Shown here: one piece after another, positions 11,519-23,833 of the stretch | Position numbering within the stretch: position 1 is the first letter of the stretch | How the letters are laid out: every line of letters starts with the position of its first letter | Assembly (NCBI RefSeq): GCF_012184415.1 | Contig: NZ_VTOX01000001.1 | Span: forward strand, 372,001-436,000 | Reading direction: 5' to 3' | Source of the DNA: Ramlibacter lithotrophicus | Lineage (GTDB): Bacteria > Pseudomonadota > Gammaproteobacteria > Burkholderiales > Burkholderiaceae_C | DNA: 64,000 nt | Program-made: the position numbers and the translations under genes | Notes under the pieces: generated by a model | What the model saw: only the letters and a program-made list of their open reading frames with translations | Database searches by the model: none | What the model was told of the DNA's origin: nothing

Positions 11519-12468
11519 GTGAACGCGCCGCGCACCAGGGTGCAGAGGCGCCCTGTGCACGGGGTGCTCCTGCTCGACAAGCCGCTGGGCCTTTCCAGCA
11601 ACCAGGCCTTGCAGAAGTGCAAGTGGCTCCTGCGCGCCGAGAAGGCGGGCCATACCGGCACGCTCGATCCGCTGGCCAGCGGCGTGCTGCCGCTTTGTTT
11701 CGGGGCCGCCACCAAGTTCAGCCAGCTGCAACTGGACGCCGACAAGACGTACGAGGCCACGGTGCGGCTGGGGGTGAAGACCAGCACCGGCGACGCCGAG
11801 GGCCAGGTCGTCGCCGAACGCGACGTGCCCGCCATCACGCCGGAACTGCTTGCCGGCGTGGCGCGGCAGTTCACCGGGCCGCTGCGCCAGGTGCCGCCGA
11901 TGCACAGCGCGCTGAAGAAGGACGGCAAGGCGCTGTACGAGTACGCCCGCGCCGGCGAGGAGGTCGAGCGCGAAGCGCGCGACGTCGTGATCCACTCACT
12001 GGCGCTGAGCGCCATCGACGCTCGGACGCTGCGCCTGGCCGCGACAGTGAGCAAGGGCACTTACATCCGCACCCTCGGCGAGGACATCGGCGAGGCGCTG
12101 GGCTGCGGCGGTCATCTCACCGCCTTGCGCCGCACGGCCACTGGCCAGTTCGACGTGTCGCAGTGCGTCACGCTGGACACGTTGGAGGCGATGCCGGAGC
12201 CCGAGCGCCTGGCGCGCCTGCTGCCGACCGAGGCCCTGCTGCCGGCCCACGATCCAGTCACCCTGCGCGGCGACGAAGCCGCGCGCTTCCTGAGCGGCCT
12301 GCGGCGGCGCGGCGCCTGGCCCGACGCAGGGCAGGTCGCCGTGTTCGGCGATGCACCGCGCTCGCTCCTCGGCACCGCCCACGTCAAGGCCGGGGAACTG
12401 ATCCCCTCGCGCCTGCTGAGCCCCATCGAAATCCAGCAAATCCTCGGCCAGACCGAGCTGCCAACCCC

Positions 12469-12472
<4 letters not shown>
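11519..12472 (+). CDS. truB: tRNA pseudouridine-55 synthase TruB (GTG start)
   Basis: TruB converts U55 of the T-loop of elongator tRNAs to pseudouridine and also acts as a tRNA chaperone. The 317-residue product carries GHTGTLDPLASGVLP with the catalytic Asp at residue 50, then DKTYEATVRLG and SKGTYIRTLGEDIG, all family hallmarks. A C-terminal PUA-like segment follows (VTLRGDEAARFLSGL). The GTG start at 11519, two bases after the rbfA stop, has a strong ribosome-binding site. The stop overlaps the typA ATG by 4 nt. Confidence 0.95.
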
Positions 12473-14295
<1,823 letters not shown>

Positions 14296-14296
14296 G

Positions 14297-14330
14297 CACT
14301 CGGAAAAGTCGCATGCGACTTTTTCGAGTG
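14297..14330. terminator. Long perfect-type hairpin after typA
   Basis: CACTCGGAAAAGTCGC (14297-14312) and GCGACTTTTTCGAGTG (14315-14330) form a 16-bp stem with one G-U pair, closed around AT. Internal A and T runs give it terminator character on either strand. It begins 2 nt after the typA stop. Confidence 0.7.
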
Positions 14331-14340
14331 GCCTGATATG

Positions 14341-14376
14341 TGTAACGAGGACCGGCAAAGCCGGATTCTCGTCACA
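14341..14376. repeat. Second palindromic element after typA
   Basis: TGTAACGAGGACCGGC (14341-14356) and GCCGGATTCTCGTCACA (14360-14376) pair around AAA with one bulge and one mismatch. No second copy was seen in the window, so calling it a dispersed repeat is inference from its shape. Confidence 0.45.
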
Positions 14377-14434
14377 TGAGGGACCACGCTGCATGTCATT
14401 CCGCGCGGTCCTGGCGCCGCTAGCGGATAACATC

Positions 14435-14465
14435 CGTCATCCCCGCGGAGGCGGGGATCCAGGGC
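14435..14465. repeat. REP-like element (CGTCATCCCCGC ... GCGGGGATCCAGG)
   Basis: ATCCCCGC and GCGGGGAT (14439-14458) form an 8-bp stem around GGAG, flanked by CGTC and CCAGGG. This is the widespread proteobacterial repeat found between genes and often in many chromosomal copies. Only one copy is present here. It lies 32 nt before the next gene. Confidence 0.6.
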
Positions 14466-14496
14466 TTCCGAAGAAGCGACAAGCACAACGATCTCC

Positions 14497-15369
14497 GTGA
14501 AACTCACGCACACCAAAGCCGTGTTCGTCATGATCGGCGTGACCATGATGTGGTCCATCGCCGGCGTGGTGACGCGGCACCTGGAGCAGGCGCGCAGCTT
14601 CGAGGTGACCTTCTGGCGCAGTTTCTTCACCGTGCTGTCGCTGCTGGTCATCCTGCCTTTCTTCCAGGGCCGGGACGTGTTCTCGAAAATCAGGCACGGC
14701 GGCTGGGCGCTGTGGCTGTCCGGCCTGTGCTGGAGCGTCATGTTCACGGCCTTCATGGTCGCACTCACGCTCACCAGCGTCGCCAACACCCTGGTCACGA
14801 TGGCGCTCGGGCCGTTCCTGACGGCGCTCATCGCGCGGGTGGCCATCGGCCACCGGATCGCGCCGCGTACCTGGGCGGCGATCGCCATCGCGGGCGTGGG
14901 GATCGCGTACATGTACGGCGTGCAGATCGAGGCCGGCCGGTTCGTCGGCACCATGGTGGCGCTGTGCGTCCCGATCGCTGGCGGCATCAACTGGACGATC
15001 ACGCAGCGCGCCAACGCGCAGGGGCAGGGCGTCGACCTGGTCCCCGCGGTGCTGGTGGGCGGTGCGATTTCCATGCTGCTGACGCTGCCCCTGGCCGTGC
15101 CGTTCCAGGCTTCGAGCCACGACATCGGCCTGCTGGCCCTGCTGGGCGTGGTGCAACTGGCGATTCCCTGCTCCCTGGCGGTGGTCTGCGCCCGCGTGCT
15201 GAAGGCCCCGGAGATGTCCCTGCTGGCGCTGCTGGAGGTGATCTTCGGGATCCTGCTGGCGTGGATCGGCGCCGGCGAGGTGCCGCGCCCCACGGTGCTC
15301 ACCGGCGGCGCGCTGGTGATCGGGGCATTGGTCATGAACGAACTGGTTGGATGGAGGCAGAGGGCATGA
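14497..15369 (+). CDS. EamA/DMT-family inner-membrane transporter
   Basis: The 290-residue protein shows about ten hydrophobic helices arranged as two EamA repeats. Repeat 1 starts VFVMIGVTMMWSIAGVVTRHLEQ, and the second begins after the YMYGVQIEAGRFVGTMVAL helix. The family exports amino acids or other small metabolites by exchange or proton coupling; the substrate cannot be told from sequence. The start is GTG at 14497 with no strong ribosome-binding site, just after the REP-like element. The stop overlaps the ATG of the following CoA-hydrolase-like gene by 4 nt, so the two are co-translated. Confidence 0.8.
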   Translation: MKLTHTKAVFVMIGVTMMWSIAGVVTRHLEQARSFEVTFWRSFFTVLSLLVILPFFQGRDVFSKIRHGGWALWLSGLCWSVMFTAFMVALTLTSVANTLVTMALGPFLTALIARVAIGHRIAPRTWAAIAIAGVGIAYMYGVQIEAGRFVGTMVALCVPIAGGINWTITQRANAQGQGVDLVPAVLVGGAISMLLTLPLAVPFQASSHDIGLLALLGVVQLAIPCSLAVVCARVLKAPEMSLLALLEVIFGILLAWIGAGEVPRPTVLTGGALVIGALVMNELVGWRQRA

Positions 15370-16448
15370 GCGATGTGGCGACCGAACTGCGCGGCAGCGC
15401 GGGCCTGATCACGCTGAACCGGCCGAAGGCGCTGAACGCCTTGTCGCTGGACATGATCCGCGACCTGACGGCCGCGCTGCTCGCCTGGCGCGACGACGCG
15501 CGCGTCGAGCGGGTGGCGATCCGCGGCATGGGCCGGGAAGGCCCGTTCGGCGCCTTCTGCGCCGGCGGCGACATCCGTTTCTTCCACCAGGCGGCGCTGG
15601 CGGGCGACCCGCGCCTGGAGGACTTCTTCACCGAGGAATACACGCTCAACCACCTGGTCCACGGCTACCCGAAGCCGTATGTCGTCTTCATGGACGGCAT
15701 CGTCATGGGCGGAGGCATGGGAATCTCGGCCCATGGAGGCGACACCAGCCTGCGGATCGCGACCGAGCGCACGAAGATGGCGATGCCCGAGACCAACATC
15801 GGACTCTTTCCCGACGTCGGCGGCGGCTGGTTCCTGGCACGCTGTCCGGGCCGGCTCGGCGAGTACCTGGCGCTGACCGGGCATCTGATCGGCGGTCCCG
15901 ATGCACAGGCGGCGGGCCTGGCCGACGGCGTGCTGCCGTCCGCCGAGCTGCCCGCGCTGTGGGACAGCCTGGGCGACCACGACGGCTTCGAGCAGCTGCG
16001 CGAGCGCCTGCAGCGGCCGCCGGCGCCTGCGGGCGACCTCGCCGATCACCGCGCGCAGATCGACCGCTTCTTCGCGTTGCCGACCGTCGCCGGCATCGTT
16101 GCGGCCCTCGAAGCGGATGGCTCCGCCTGGGCCGCGCAGACGGCCGCCTTGCTGCGCCAGCGCTCGCCCCTGATGCTGCACGTCACGCTGGAGCACGTGC
16201 GCCGCGCGCGCCACATGACGCTGGCCGACGACCTGCGCATGGAACGCGGCCTGGTGCGCAACTGCTTCCGGCTGCGGCCCGGCGCCGCGGGCGAAACCGT
16301 CGAAGGCATCCGGGCGCTGGCCGTCGACAAGGATCACGCGCCCCGCTGGAACCCGGCCCGCATCGAAGACGTCGAACCAGCCGCCGTTGCCGCGTTCTTC
16401 GAAAGTCCATGGCCGCGCCATGCGCACCCGTTGCGCGGGCTGGCCTGA
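15366..16448 (+). CDS. Enoyl-CoA hydratase/isomerase family protein, 3-hydroxyisobutyryl-CoA hydrolase-like
   Basis: The 360-residue protein begins MSDVATELRGSAGLITLNRPKALNALS, the crotonase-fold start. It carries FCAGGDIRFF (oxyanion hole) and the distinctive block ATERTKMAMPETNIGLFPDVGGGWFL followed by GRLGEYLALTG. That block and the roughly 350-residue length separate the 3-hydroxyisobutyryl-CoA hydrolases of valine breakdown from short enoyl-CoA hydratases. The C-terminal half has the usual helical extension (LTLEHVRRARHMTLADDLRMERGL-like). It is coupled to the upstream transporter. No other valine-pathway gene is adjacent, so the physiological substrate is inferred from family only. Confidence 0.82.
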   Translation: MSDVATELRGSAGLITLNRPKALNALSLDMIRDLTAALLAWRDDARVERVAIRGMGREGPFGAFCAGGDIRFFHQAALAGDPRLEDFFTEEYTLNHLVHGYPKPYVVFMDGIVMGGGMGISAHGGDTSLRIATERTKMAMPETNIGLFPDVGGGWFLARCPGRLGEYLALTGHLIGGPDAQAAGLADGVLPSAELPALWDSLGDHDGFEQLRERLQRPPAPAGDLADHRAQIDRFFALPTVAGIVAALEADGSAWAAQTAALLRQRSPLMLHVTLEHVRRARHMTLADDLRMERGLVRNCFRLRPGAAGETVEGIRALAVDKDHAPRWNPARIEDVEPAAVAAFFESPWPRHAHPLRGLA

Positions 16449-16516
16449 GCGCCGGCCAGACTACCAGCAGACCGGCTCAGGCAGCGTCGGCACCGCGGCA
16501 GGCGGCTGCAGGACAT

Positions 16517-16990
16517 TCAACGGTGGCGTGACTTCATGGCCCGCTCGACTTCGCGCTTGCCCTCGCGGTCCTTGATGGTGTCGCGCTTGTCGTGTTCGGC
16601 CTTGCCCTTGGCGAGAGCGATCTCGCATTTCACCTTCCCCGCCTTCCAGTGCAGGTTCAGCGGCACCAGGGTGTAGCCTTTCTGTTCGACCTTGCCGATC
16701 AGGCGGCGGATCTCGTCCTTGTGCATCAGCAGCTTCTTCGTGCGCACGGCATCGGGGTTGACGTGGGTGGAAGCCGTCTTCAGCGGATTGATCTGGCAGC
16801 CGATGACGTACAGCTCGCCGTCCTTGATCACGACGTAGCCGTCGGTCAGCTGCACCTTGCCTTCGCGCAGCGCCTTCACTTCCCAGCCTTGCAGCACCAT
16901 GCCGGCCTCGAACTTTTCCTCGAAGAAGTAGTTGTAGGCGGCCTTCTTGTTGTCGGCGATGCGGCTGGAGGGTTCGGGTTTCTTGGCCAT
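16517..16990 (-). CDS. smpB: SsrA-binding protein SmpB
   Basis: SmpB binds tmRNA and delivers it to ribosomes stalled on broken mRNA. The 157-residue product has the OB-fold core ([38 protein letters not shown]), the [12 protein letters not shown] segment and a basic C-terminal tail ([30 protein letters not shown]) that occupies the decoding site. It is divergent from ratA, a classic neighbour arrangement. The ssrA gene itself was not seen in the window. Confidence 0.95.
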   Translation of the reverse strand: MAKKPEPSSRIADNKKAAYNYFFEEKFEAGMVLQGWEVKALREGKVQLTDGYVVIKDGELYVIGCQINPLKTASTHVNPDAVRTKKLLMHKDEIRRLIGKVEQKGYTLVPLNLHWKAGKVKCEIALAKGKAEHDKRDTIKDREGKREVERAMKSRHR

Positions 16991-17019
16991 GGACTGACGT
17001 GGGGGCGCCCGGCGCTATC

Positions 17020-17025
17020 TACAAT
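17020..17025 (+). promoter_or_regulatory. Probable -10 element of the ratA promoter
   Basis: TACAAT stands 23 nt before the ratA ATG in the 58-nt gap divergent from smpB. No good -35 is seen at 17 nt; the nearest TTGACA-like hexamer (CTGACG) is 20 nt upstream. Confidence 0.4.
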
Positions 17026-17048
17026 GGCCCGCGGGCCCCGCATTCTCT

Positions 17049-17489
17049 ATGAAAACAGTCCACAAATCCGTCCTCATCTGGTACAGCCCGGAGGAAATGT
17101 TCCAGCTGGTCACCGACGTGGAGCGCTATCCCGAGTTCCTGCCGTGGTGCAACAAGGGCATCGCCGTGGAGGAATGGGACACGGGGATGCTGGCCGAGAT
17201 CGGGATCTCGTTCATGGGCATCCACCAGACCTGGCGCACCCGCAACGAGCACGTCCCCGGCCGCGAGGTCAGGCTGCACCTGGAGGAGGGGCCGTTCTCC
17301 CGCCTCGAAGGCAAATGGACCTTCACGCCGCTCGGCACGGGCGAGCAGCGCGCCTGCAAGGTCGAACTCGAACTGCACTACGGATTCGAGAATTCCACGC
17401 TGGGCCGCCTCGTGAGCCCGGTGTTCGACAAGATCGCCGGCACGATGGTCGACGCGTTCGTGAAGCGCGCCGAGCAGGTCTACGGCTGA
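17049..17489 (+). CDS. ratA: RatA/Coq10-type START-domain protein
   Basis: The 146-residue protein begins MKTVHKSVLIWYSPEEMFQLVTDVERYPEFLPWC, the signature of the RatA/COQ10 polyketide-cyclase-like family. In E. coli RatA is reported to block association of ribosomal subunits, while the eukaryotic homologue binds ubiquinone; which role applies here is not decided by sequence. GLVSPVFDKIAGTMVDAFVKRAEQVYG-like sequence closes the fold. It is followed after 9 nt by the RnfH-like gene, the ratAB pairing of E. coli. Confidence 0.9.
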   Translation: MKTVHKSVLIWYSPEEMFQLVTDVERYPEFLPWCNKGIAVEEWDTGMLAEIGISFMGIHQTWRTRNEHVPGREVRLHLEEGPFSRLEGKWTFTPLGTGEQRACKVELELHYGFENSTLGRLVSPVFDKIAGTMVDAFVKRAEQVYG

Positions 17490-17498
17490 CGGGCACCC

Positions 17499-17825
17499 AT
17501 GCGGGTGACGGTGCTGTACTCGCCGGCAGCGCGCGAGGTTCTGGAATGGGAAGTCGGCGTGGAGCCGGGCGCCACCGTGGCGCAGGCGATCGAACGCAGC
17601 GGGATGGCACTGGCGCGCCCCGGGCTCGACTGGCACCGCGCCAGCGTCGGTGTCTGGGGACGCAAGTCGGGGCTGGATACGGTCCTGCGCGAGGGTGATC
17701 GCGTCGAGATCTACCGGCCGCTGCAGGTCGATCCCAAGCTGGCGCGGCGCGAGCGTTTCGCGCGTCAGGGCGCGCGCGCGGCCGGACTGTTCGCGAAAAC
17801 GCAGGTGCGCGGGCCGCGCCGGTAG
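17499..17825 (+). CDS. RnfH-family (RatB) ubiquitin-fold protein
   Basis: This 108-residue protein of the UPF0125/RnfH family has a beta-grasp fold. It begins MRVTVLYSPAAREVLEWEVGVEPGATVAQAIERSG and contains the conserved VGVWGRKSGLDTVLREGDRVEIYRPLQVDPK block. The biochemical role is unknown. In E. coli it is the partner reading frame of ratA, and the 9-nt spacing here supports co-expression. The basic C-terminal tail (RRERFARQGARAAG) varies between species. Confidence 0.88.
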   Translation: MRVTVLYSPAAREVLEWEVGVEPGATVAQAIERSGMALARPGLDWHRASVGVWGRKSGLDTVLREGDRVEIYRPLQVDPKLARRERFARQGARAAGLFAKTQVRGPRR

Positions 17826-17843
17826 GGCGGGGCCAACCGCCGG

Positions 17844-18374
17844 TCAGCCCCCGCCGGGCTTGCAGTCGCGGGCGATCAGGGCCTCGAGGCGCTTGACTTC
17901 GGCGGCACGCTGGGCGTCGTCGAGCACTTCGCGCTCGCCCTTGTCGTTCATTCGGGTGATCCGCACGCCGGAATCGAAGGAAGCCTTCGAGCGCTTGGCG
18001 CGCGTGCAGTTGTCGGCGCGCAGCCTTGCCGTCTCTTCTTCCTGCGCTTTCCTCTTCTCTTCCTCGGCGGCTTCGGCCTGCTTCTTTTTCTCCAGCAGGT
18101 CCTTGTCCTTGCCGATCGGCTTCGCCGCGCTGGCGCCGACCCGCAAGGGCACGGCCGCCCGCGATGCCGGCTGCGCCGGGGCGGCCGCCGCGTCGGCCTG
18201 CGGTCTGGCCTTGGCGCCGGGTTGCGCCAGGATCCTGGCGGCCGGCGTGTCCGGCGGCGGCGGCTGGTCGCTGAAAACCGTTTGCCCGTTCCTGTCGATC
18301 CAGCGCCACTGGGCCTGGCACACGGCCGGAACCGCAAGGGCAAGGGCGAGCACGAGCGGGCGGGAGACATTCAT
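17844..18374 (-). CDS. DUF4124 secreted protein with charged coiled coil
   Basis: The 176-residue product has a signal peptide (MNVSRPLVLALALAVPAVCQAQ) followed directly by WRWIDRNGQTVFSDQPPPPDTP, the DUF4124 pattern common in Burkholderiales. After an alanine/proline linker comes an EKKKQAEAAEEEKRKAQEEE coiled coil and a C-terminal segment with two cysteines (DNCTRAK and RDCKPGGG). Periplasmic location is inferred; the function is unknown. The ATG at 18374 is chosen because the signal peptide begins there; a longer in-frame extension to 18863 runs through the guaB gene and is spurious. It is divergent from guaB. Confidence 0.78.
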   Translation of the reverse strand: MNVSRPLVLALALAVPAVCQAQWRWIDRNGQTVFSDQPPPPDTPAARILAQPGAKARPQADAAAAPAQPASRAAVPLRVGASAAKPIGKDKDLLEKKKQAEAAEEEKRKAQEEETARLRADNCTRAKRSKASFDSGVRITRMNDKGEREVLDDAQRAAEVKRLEALIARDCKPGGG

Positions 18375-18387
18375 TGCTCCAGTGTAG

Positions 18388-20076
<1,689 letters not shown>

Positions 20077-20083
20077 CGCCAGC

Positions 20084-21706
20084 TTGGCCCACCAGAAGAT
20101 CCTCATTCTCGATTTCGGCTCCCAGGTCACCCAGCTGATCGCGCGTCGCGTGCGCGAGGCCCATGTGTTCTGCGAGGTTCATCCCTGCGACGTGGGCGAC
20201 GACTGGGTGCGCCAGTACGCCGCCGACGGCACGCTGAAGGGCGTCATCCTCTCGGGCAGCCATGCGAGCGTCTACGAGGAAACCACGGACAAGGCGCCGC
20301 AGGCCGTGTTCGAGCTCGGCGTGCCGGTGCTCGGCATCTGCTACGGCATGCAGACGATGGCGCACCAGCTGGGCGGCAAGGTCGAGGGCGGCCACCTGCG
20401 CGAATTCGGCTTCGCCAGCGTGCGCGCCCGCGGGCACACCCGCCTGCTGGCGGACATCGCCGACTTCACCACGCCTGAAGGCCACGGCATGCTCAACGTC
20501 TGGATGAGCCATGGCGACAAGGTGACCGAGCTGCCGGCAGGCTTTCGCCTGATGGCCTCGACCGAGAGCTGTCCGATCGCGGGCATGGCCGACGACGACC
20601 GGCGCTTCTATGGCGTGCAGTTCCACCCCGAGGTGACCCACACCCAGCAGGGCCGTGCCATCCTGGAGCGGTTCGTCCTGGAGATCTGCGGGGCCCGGCC
20701 GGACTGGATCATGCGCGACCACATCGCGGAAGCCGTCGCGGCGATCCGGCGCCAGGTCGGCGACGAGGAGGTGATCCTCGGGCTGTCAGGGGGCGTCGAT
20801 TCGTCGGTTGCCGCGGCGCTGATCCACCGCGCGATCGGCGACCAGCTGACCTGCGTCTTCGTCGACCACGGGCTGCTGCGCCTGAACGAAGGCGACATGG
20901 TCATGGACATGTTCGCAGGCAAGCTGCACGCGAAGGTGATCCGCGTCGACGCGAGCGAGGCCTTCCTCGGCCAACTGGCTGGCGTCGGCGATCCCGAGGC
21001 CAAGCGCAAGATCATTGGGCGCGAATTCGTCGAGGTGTTCAAGGCCGAGGCGGCGCGCCTGAAGGCGGGGCTCGATGGCGCCCACCAGGGCGCGAAGTGG
21101 CTGGCCCAGGGCACGATCTACCCGGACGTCATCGAATCGGGCGGTGCCAAGAGCAAGAAGGCGGTCTCGATCAAGAGCCACCACAACGTCGGCGGACTGC
21201 CCGAGCAACTGGGACTCAAGCTGCTCGAGCCGCTGCGCGACCTGTTCAAGGACGAGGTGCGCGAACTCGGCGTGGCCCTGGGGTTGCCGCCGGAGATGGT
21301 GTACCGCCATCCGTTCCCCGGGCCGGGCCTGGGCGTGCGGATCCTGGGCGAGGTGAAGAAGGAATACGCGGACCTGCTGCGGCGCGCGGATGCCATCTTC
21401 ATCGAGGAACTGCGCAACTTCATCGACCCCGCCACCGGCAAGAGCTGGTATGACCTCACCAGCCAGGCCTTTGCCGTGTTCCTGCCGGTCAAGAGCGTCG
21501 GCGTGATGGGCGACGGCCGCACCTACGACTACGTCGTGGCGCTGCGGGCGGTGCAGACCAGCGACTTCATGACGGCGGACTGGGCGGAACTGCCGTACGC
21601 GCTGCTCAAGAAGGTCTCGGGGCGCATCATCAACGAGGTGCGCGGCATCAACCGGGTCACCTACGACGTGAGCAGCAAGCCGCCGGCCACGATCGAGTGG
21701 GAGTGA
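20084..21706 (+). CDS. guaA: GMP synthase (glutamine-hydrolysing), TTG start
   Basis: GuaA aminates XMP to GMP using glutamine and ATP. The class I glutaminase domain has the nucleophile Cys86 in GICYGMQ and the His-Glu pair in FHPEVTH. The ATP-pyrophosphatase domain has SGGVDSS at 235-241, and the dimerisation domain ends [18 protein letters not shown]. The start is taken as TTG at 20084 ([14 protein letters not shown], 540 residues) because relatives begin [12 protein letters not shown] and GGAG lies 10 nt upstream. A GTG at 20066 inside guaB is the alternative and adds six residues. Confidence 0.95.
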   Translation: MAHQKILILDFGSQVTQLIARRVREAHVFCEVHPCDVGDDWVRQYAADGTLKGVILSGSHASVYEETTDKAPQAVFELGVPVLGICYGMQTMAHQLGGKVEGGHLREFGFASVRARGHTRLLADIADFTTPEGHGMLNVWMSHGDKVTELPAGFRLMASTESCPIAGMADDDRRFYGVQFHPEVTHTQQGRAILERFVLEICGARPDWIMRDHIAEAVAAIRRQVGDEEVILGLSGGVDSSVAAALIHRAIGDQLTCVFVDHGLLRLNEGDMVMDMFAGKLHAKVIRVDASEAFLGQLAGVGDPEAKRKIIGREFVEVFKAEAARLKAGLDGAHQGAKWLAQGTIYPDVIESGGAKSKKAVSIKSHHNVGGLPEQLGLKLLEPLRDLFKDEVRELGVALGLPPEMVYRHPFPGPGLGVRILGEVKKEYADLLRRADAIFIEELRNFIDPATGKSWYDLTSQAFAVFLPVKSVGVMGDGRTYDYVVALRAVQTSDFMTADWAELPYALLKKVSGRIINEVRGINRVTYDVSSKPPATIEWE

Positions 21707-21721
21707 GGCGCCCGCCGGCGG

Positions 21722-22078
21722 TCACTCCTTCTGCCCGCCCAGCGGGCTCGGCCTTGACCGCAGGCCCTGCGGCAGCATCGCCCGGAACATGTCGCTGACC
21801 GGATCCAGCAGCTCGCGGGCTCCGGCTTCGCCGTGGCGGCTCGCCAGCACCGCCATCAGGTCGCCGCGCAGGTACCACAGGGCGAGCACGTCGACGGCAT
21901 AGCGGATGCGCCGTTCGACGAGCACGACCTGGCGGTCGTCCATCCCCTCGATCAGGGCCAGCATCGCGACCCGGATGTCGTCGATCCCGAGGTCCAGGAG
22001 CGTGGTTTCGTCTTCCGGGTGAGGGTGGCCGCCGAAGAGGGCATGGATGCTCTTGAGGTTGGGCTTGAACCAGCGCAT
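21722..22078 (-). CDS. Unknown 118-aa protein, paralogue of the 28092-28436 gene
   Basis: I do not recognise this family. The 118-residue protein begins MRWFKPNLKSIHALFGGH and contains the block RRIRYAVDVLALWYLRGDLM, then ends SRPSPLGGQKE. It looks soluble and helical, with no signal peptide. A second copy lies 6 kb away on the same strand and shares the MRW-KPNL start, the ALWYLRGDLM core and the SRPSPL ending. It follows the MerR-cyclase gene by only 18 nt on the same strand, so the two are probably one operon and may act together. Confidence 0.7.
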   Translation of the reverse strand: MRWFKPNLKSIHALFGGHPHPEDETTLLDLGIDDIRVAMLALIEGMDDRQVVLVERRIRYAVDVLALWYLRGDLMAVLASRHGEAGARELLDPVSDMFRAMLPQGLRSRPSPLGGQKE

Positions 22079-22096
22079 GGTTGTCTCTTTCCTGGA

Positions 22097-23593
22097 TCAG
22101 ATCGGTTGCTGATCGATCGTTCGCTCGCGACGGCCTTCTGTGCCCGCGATGTCGACGATCTCGGTGATGGGGAGGCCGGCGAGGTCGCGCCACTGGTCGG
22201 CCACGGCATCGGGCGCGGCAAGGCGCTCGATGGTGGAAAAGACGGCGGGCACGAACACGTCGTGCCCCTGCTGGTCGCGCCGGTGGACGCCCCACTTCAG
22301 CCGCTGCCGCTCCTGCGGTGCCAGTCTGGCCAGCACGTTCTTGGTGGCCCAGATGGCGCCACCGCGGGCAAAGCCGGAAATGCCTGTGGCGCGGGCGAGC
22401 GTCTCCCCGTACATCGTGAATTCCGCTCCCGCGCCGGACTGCAGCGTCCCGACCCACTGCTGCCCTTCGTCGACGCCAGTGTCCATGCACAGCTCGGTGG
22501 TCCAGCCCTTGCGCAACTGCCATTCCTTGCTCAGCCGGCGCATCGCCTCGCGCATTTCATGGGCGGCGAGCAGGGCATTCCAGGCATGGCTGCCGTCGCG
22601 CTGGCGCAGGAAGTAGCAGGCCAGGCCGTCGCGGGGATGCTTGCCCTGGGTGCCACGGTGCCGCCGCACGATCGGGTCCGCGGCCAGCCAGATCTGGTTG
22701 ATCAGCTCGAAATACTCTTCGGCCGGCAGGGCCGACCAGATGCGCGGCGCGTGCTGCAGGTCCATCACCACCACCGCCACGTCGCTGAGCACCGGCAGGC
22801 GCCTGCGACGCGGATCCCCGACCACGACCTCCCGCGCTTCGAGCAGCGACGCGAGCTCGTCGGCCGCCGGCCCGCGCGGCACGTGCGCGAACAGGATGCC
22901 CTCGCGGAATCGGATCGCGTAGACGCACGCGCTGGCGCCGGACCCCAGATGCGAAACGAAGCCGGCGGCGGGCGCCGTCGCATCCCGCGCCAGGCGATCG
23001 AGCTCCGCGTGCTGCTCCGCCGGCAGGTCATGTGCAAGCCGGTCCACCGTCGCCCCGTGCTGCAGCGCGACGGCGAGGTGGAACCGGAGGATCTCGTCAC
23101 GCGACGGCGTGGCCGGGGCGCGCAGCAGGTGCTTGAGCACGTTCTCGCCGCCAGGCGTGGGGCCCAGCACCTGCGCACTGGCGGCGTTGAACCACAGGAC
23201 GCCGAAGTCCGCCCCCACGAGATAGGCCGGGTGGGCGATTTCGTCGATCGACAGGCGAGGCATGTCCCGGCGCGGGGGCGCCAGCGCTGCGCTGTCGCGC
23301 AAGGCCGTTGCGCGGCTGTCCGCCGCCGGCCGGGTCTCGGGCAACGGCAGGGGCAGGGCGGCGCCGAAGTGCGCCGCGATCCGGCTCATGCTCCAGCCCT
23401 CGTGCTTCAGGCGCTGGATTTCGGCGATGCGCTGAGCGGTCTCCTCGGGGAAGTAGCCGATCCGCGGCGCCGCCCCGTCCTGCGGCTCCGGCGGCAGCAC
23501 CTCGGGGCGCGGGACGATCCCGAGGGCGATGTAGTTGTTGAGCGTCGCCCGCGAGATGCCCGTCTTTTCCAGGAGCTCTTTGCTGTTCAACAA
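22097..23593 (-). CDS. MerR-type HTH / PAS-like / degenerate class III cyclase regulator (TTG start)
   Basis: The 498-residue protein starts at TTG 23593 (LLNSKELLEKTGISRATLNNYIALG), with GAGG 8 nt upstream and a promoter just ahead. Residues 1 to about 75 form a MerR-like winged HTH including YFPEETAQRIAEIQRLKHEGWS. A PAS-like segment follows (HPAYLVGADFGVLWFNAASAQVLG). The C-terminal half is a class III nucleotide-cyclase fold: metal-site Asp278 in VVVMDLQ, and K318 and D322 in KHPRDGL. The helix that normally reads GDxVNxAxRL is instead GETLARATGI, so the transition-state Asn and Arg are missing. It is probably a nucleotide-sensing or partner-binding pseudo-cyclase rather than an enzyme. 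Divergent to the active cyclase at 24005. Confidence 0.75.
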   Translation of the reverse strand: MLNSKELLEKTGISRATLNNYIALGIVPRPEVLPPEPQDGAAPRIGYFPEETAQRIAEIQRLKHEGWSMSRIAAHFGAALPLPLPETRPAADSRATALRDSAALAPPRRDMPRLSIDEIAHPAYLVGADFGVLWFNAASAQVLGPTPGGENVLKHLLRAPATPSRDEILRFHLAVALQHGATVDRLAHDLPAEQHAELDRLARDATAPAAGFVSHLGSGASACVYAIRFREGILFAHVPRGPAADELASLLEAREVVVGDPRRRRLPVLSDVAVVVMDLQHAPRIWSALPAEEYFELINQIWLAADPIVRRHRGTQGKHPRDGLACYFLRQRDGSHAWNALLAAHEMREAMRRLSKEWQLRKGWTTELCMDTGVDEGQQWVGTLQSGAGAEFTMYGETLARATGISGFARGGAIWATKNVLARLAPQERQRLKWGVHRRDQQGHDVFVPAVFSTIERLAAPDAVADQWRDLAGLPITEIVDIAGTEGRRERTIDQQPI

Positions 23594-23619
23594 GGAAAGA
23601 ACCTCGAATCTGTCCAATA

Positions 23620-23647
23620 CAGATACGCAATGTAGTTGTACTGTCAA
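23620..23647 (-). promoter_or_regulatory. Promoter of the MerR-cyclase gene
   Basis: On the minus strand TTGACA (23647-23642) and TATCTG (23625-23620) are 16 nt apart, giving a start near 23613 and a leader of about 20 nt. TAGACAG-like half-sites lie on both sides of the -10 (CTGTCCA 23610-23616 and CTGTCAA 23641-23647 on the plus strand), so self-regulation is plausible. Confidence 0.55.
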
Positions 23648-23760
23648 GCTTTGTCCACGGTGTTGATTTGTACCGTGAACTAATTGGCGAAAAAGCAACG
23701 ACAGCCTCTGAATCAGAGCGACCGCATGGAGGTTCAGGGATTCGGAGCGCCCAGGGCGCA

Positions 23761-23833
23761 CTGTCTAAGTGTCTAGACAGTCTTTGTTAACTTAGACAGT
23801 TACATAGACAGACTGCCTCGTCTAATTGGACAG
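23761..23833. promoter_or_regulatory. Array of TAGACAG heptamers, candidate operators
   Basis: In the 411-nt gap between the divergent genes at 23593 and 24005, CTGTCTA (23761-23767) and TAGACAG (23774-23780) form an inverted repeat with a 6-nt spacer. Direct copies of TAGACAG follow at 23793-23799 and 23805-23811, and TTGGACAG at 23826-23833. The block is AT-rich in a GC-rich genome. The rest of the gap (23834-24004) shows only a CATAAT at 23902-23907 as a possible -10 for the cyclase gene. Binding by the adjacent MerR-type protein is inference. Confidence 0.5.
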
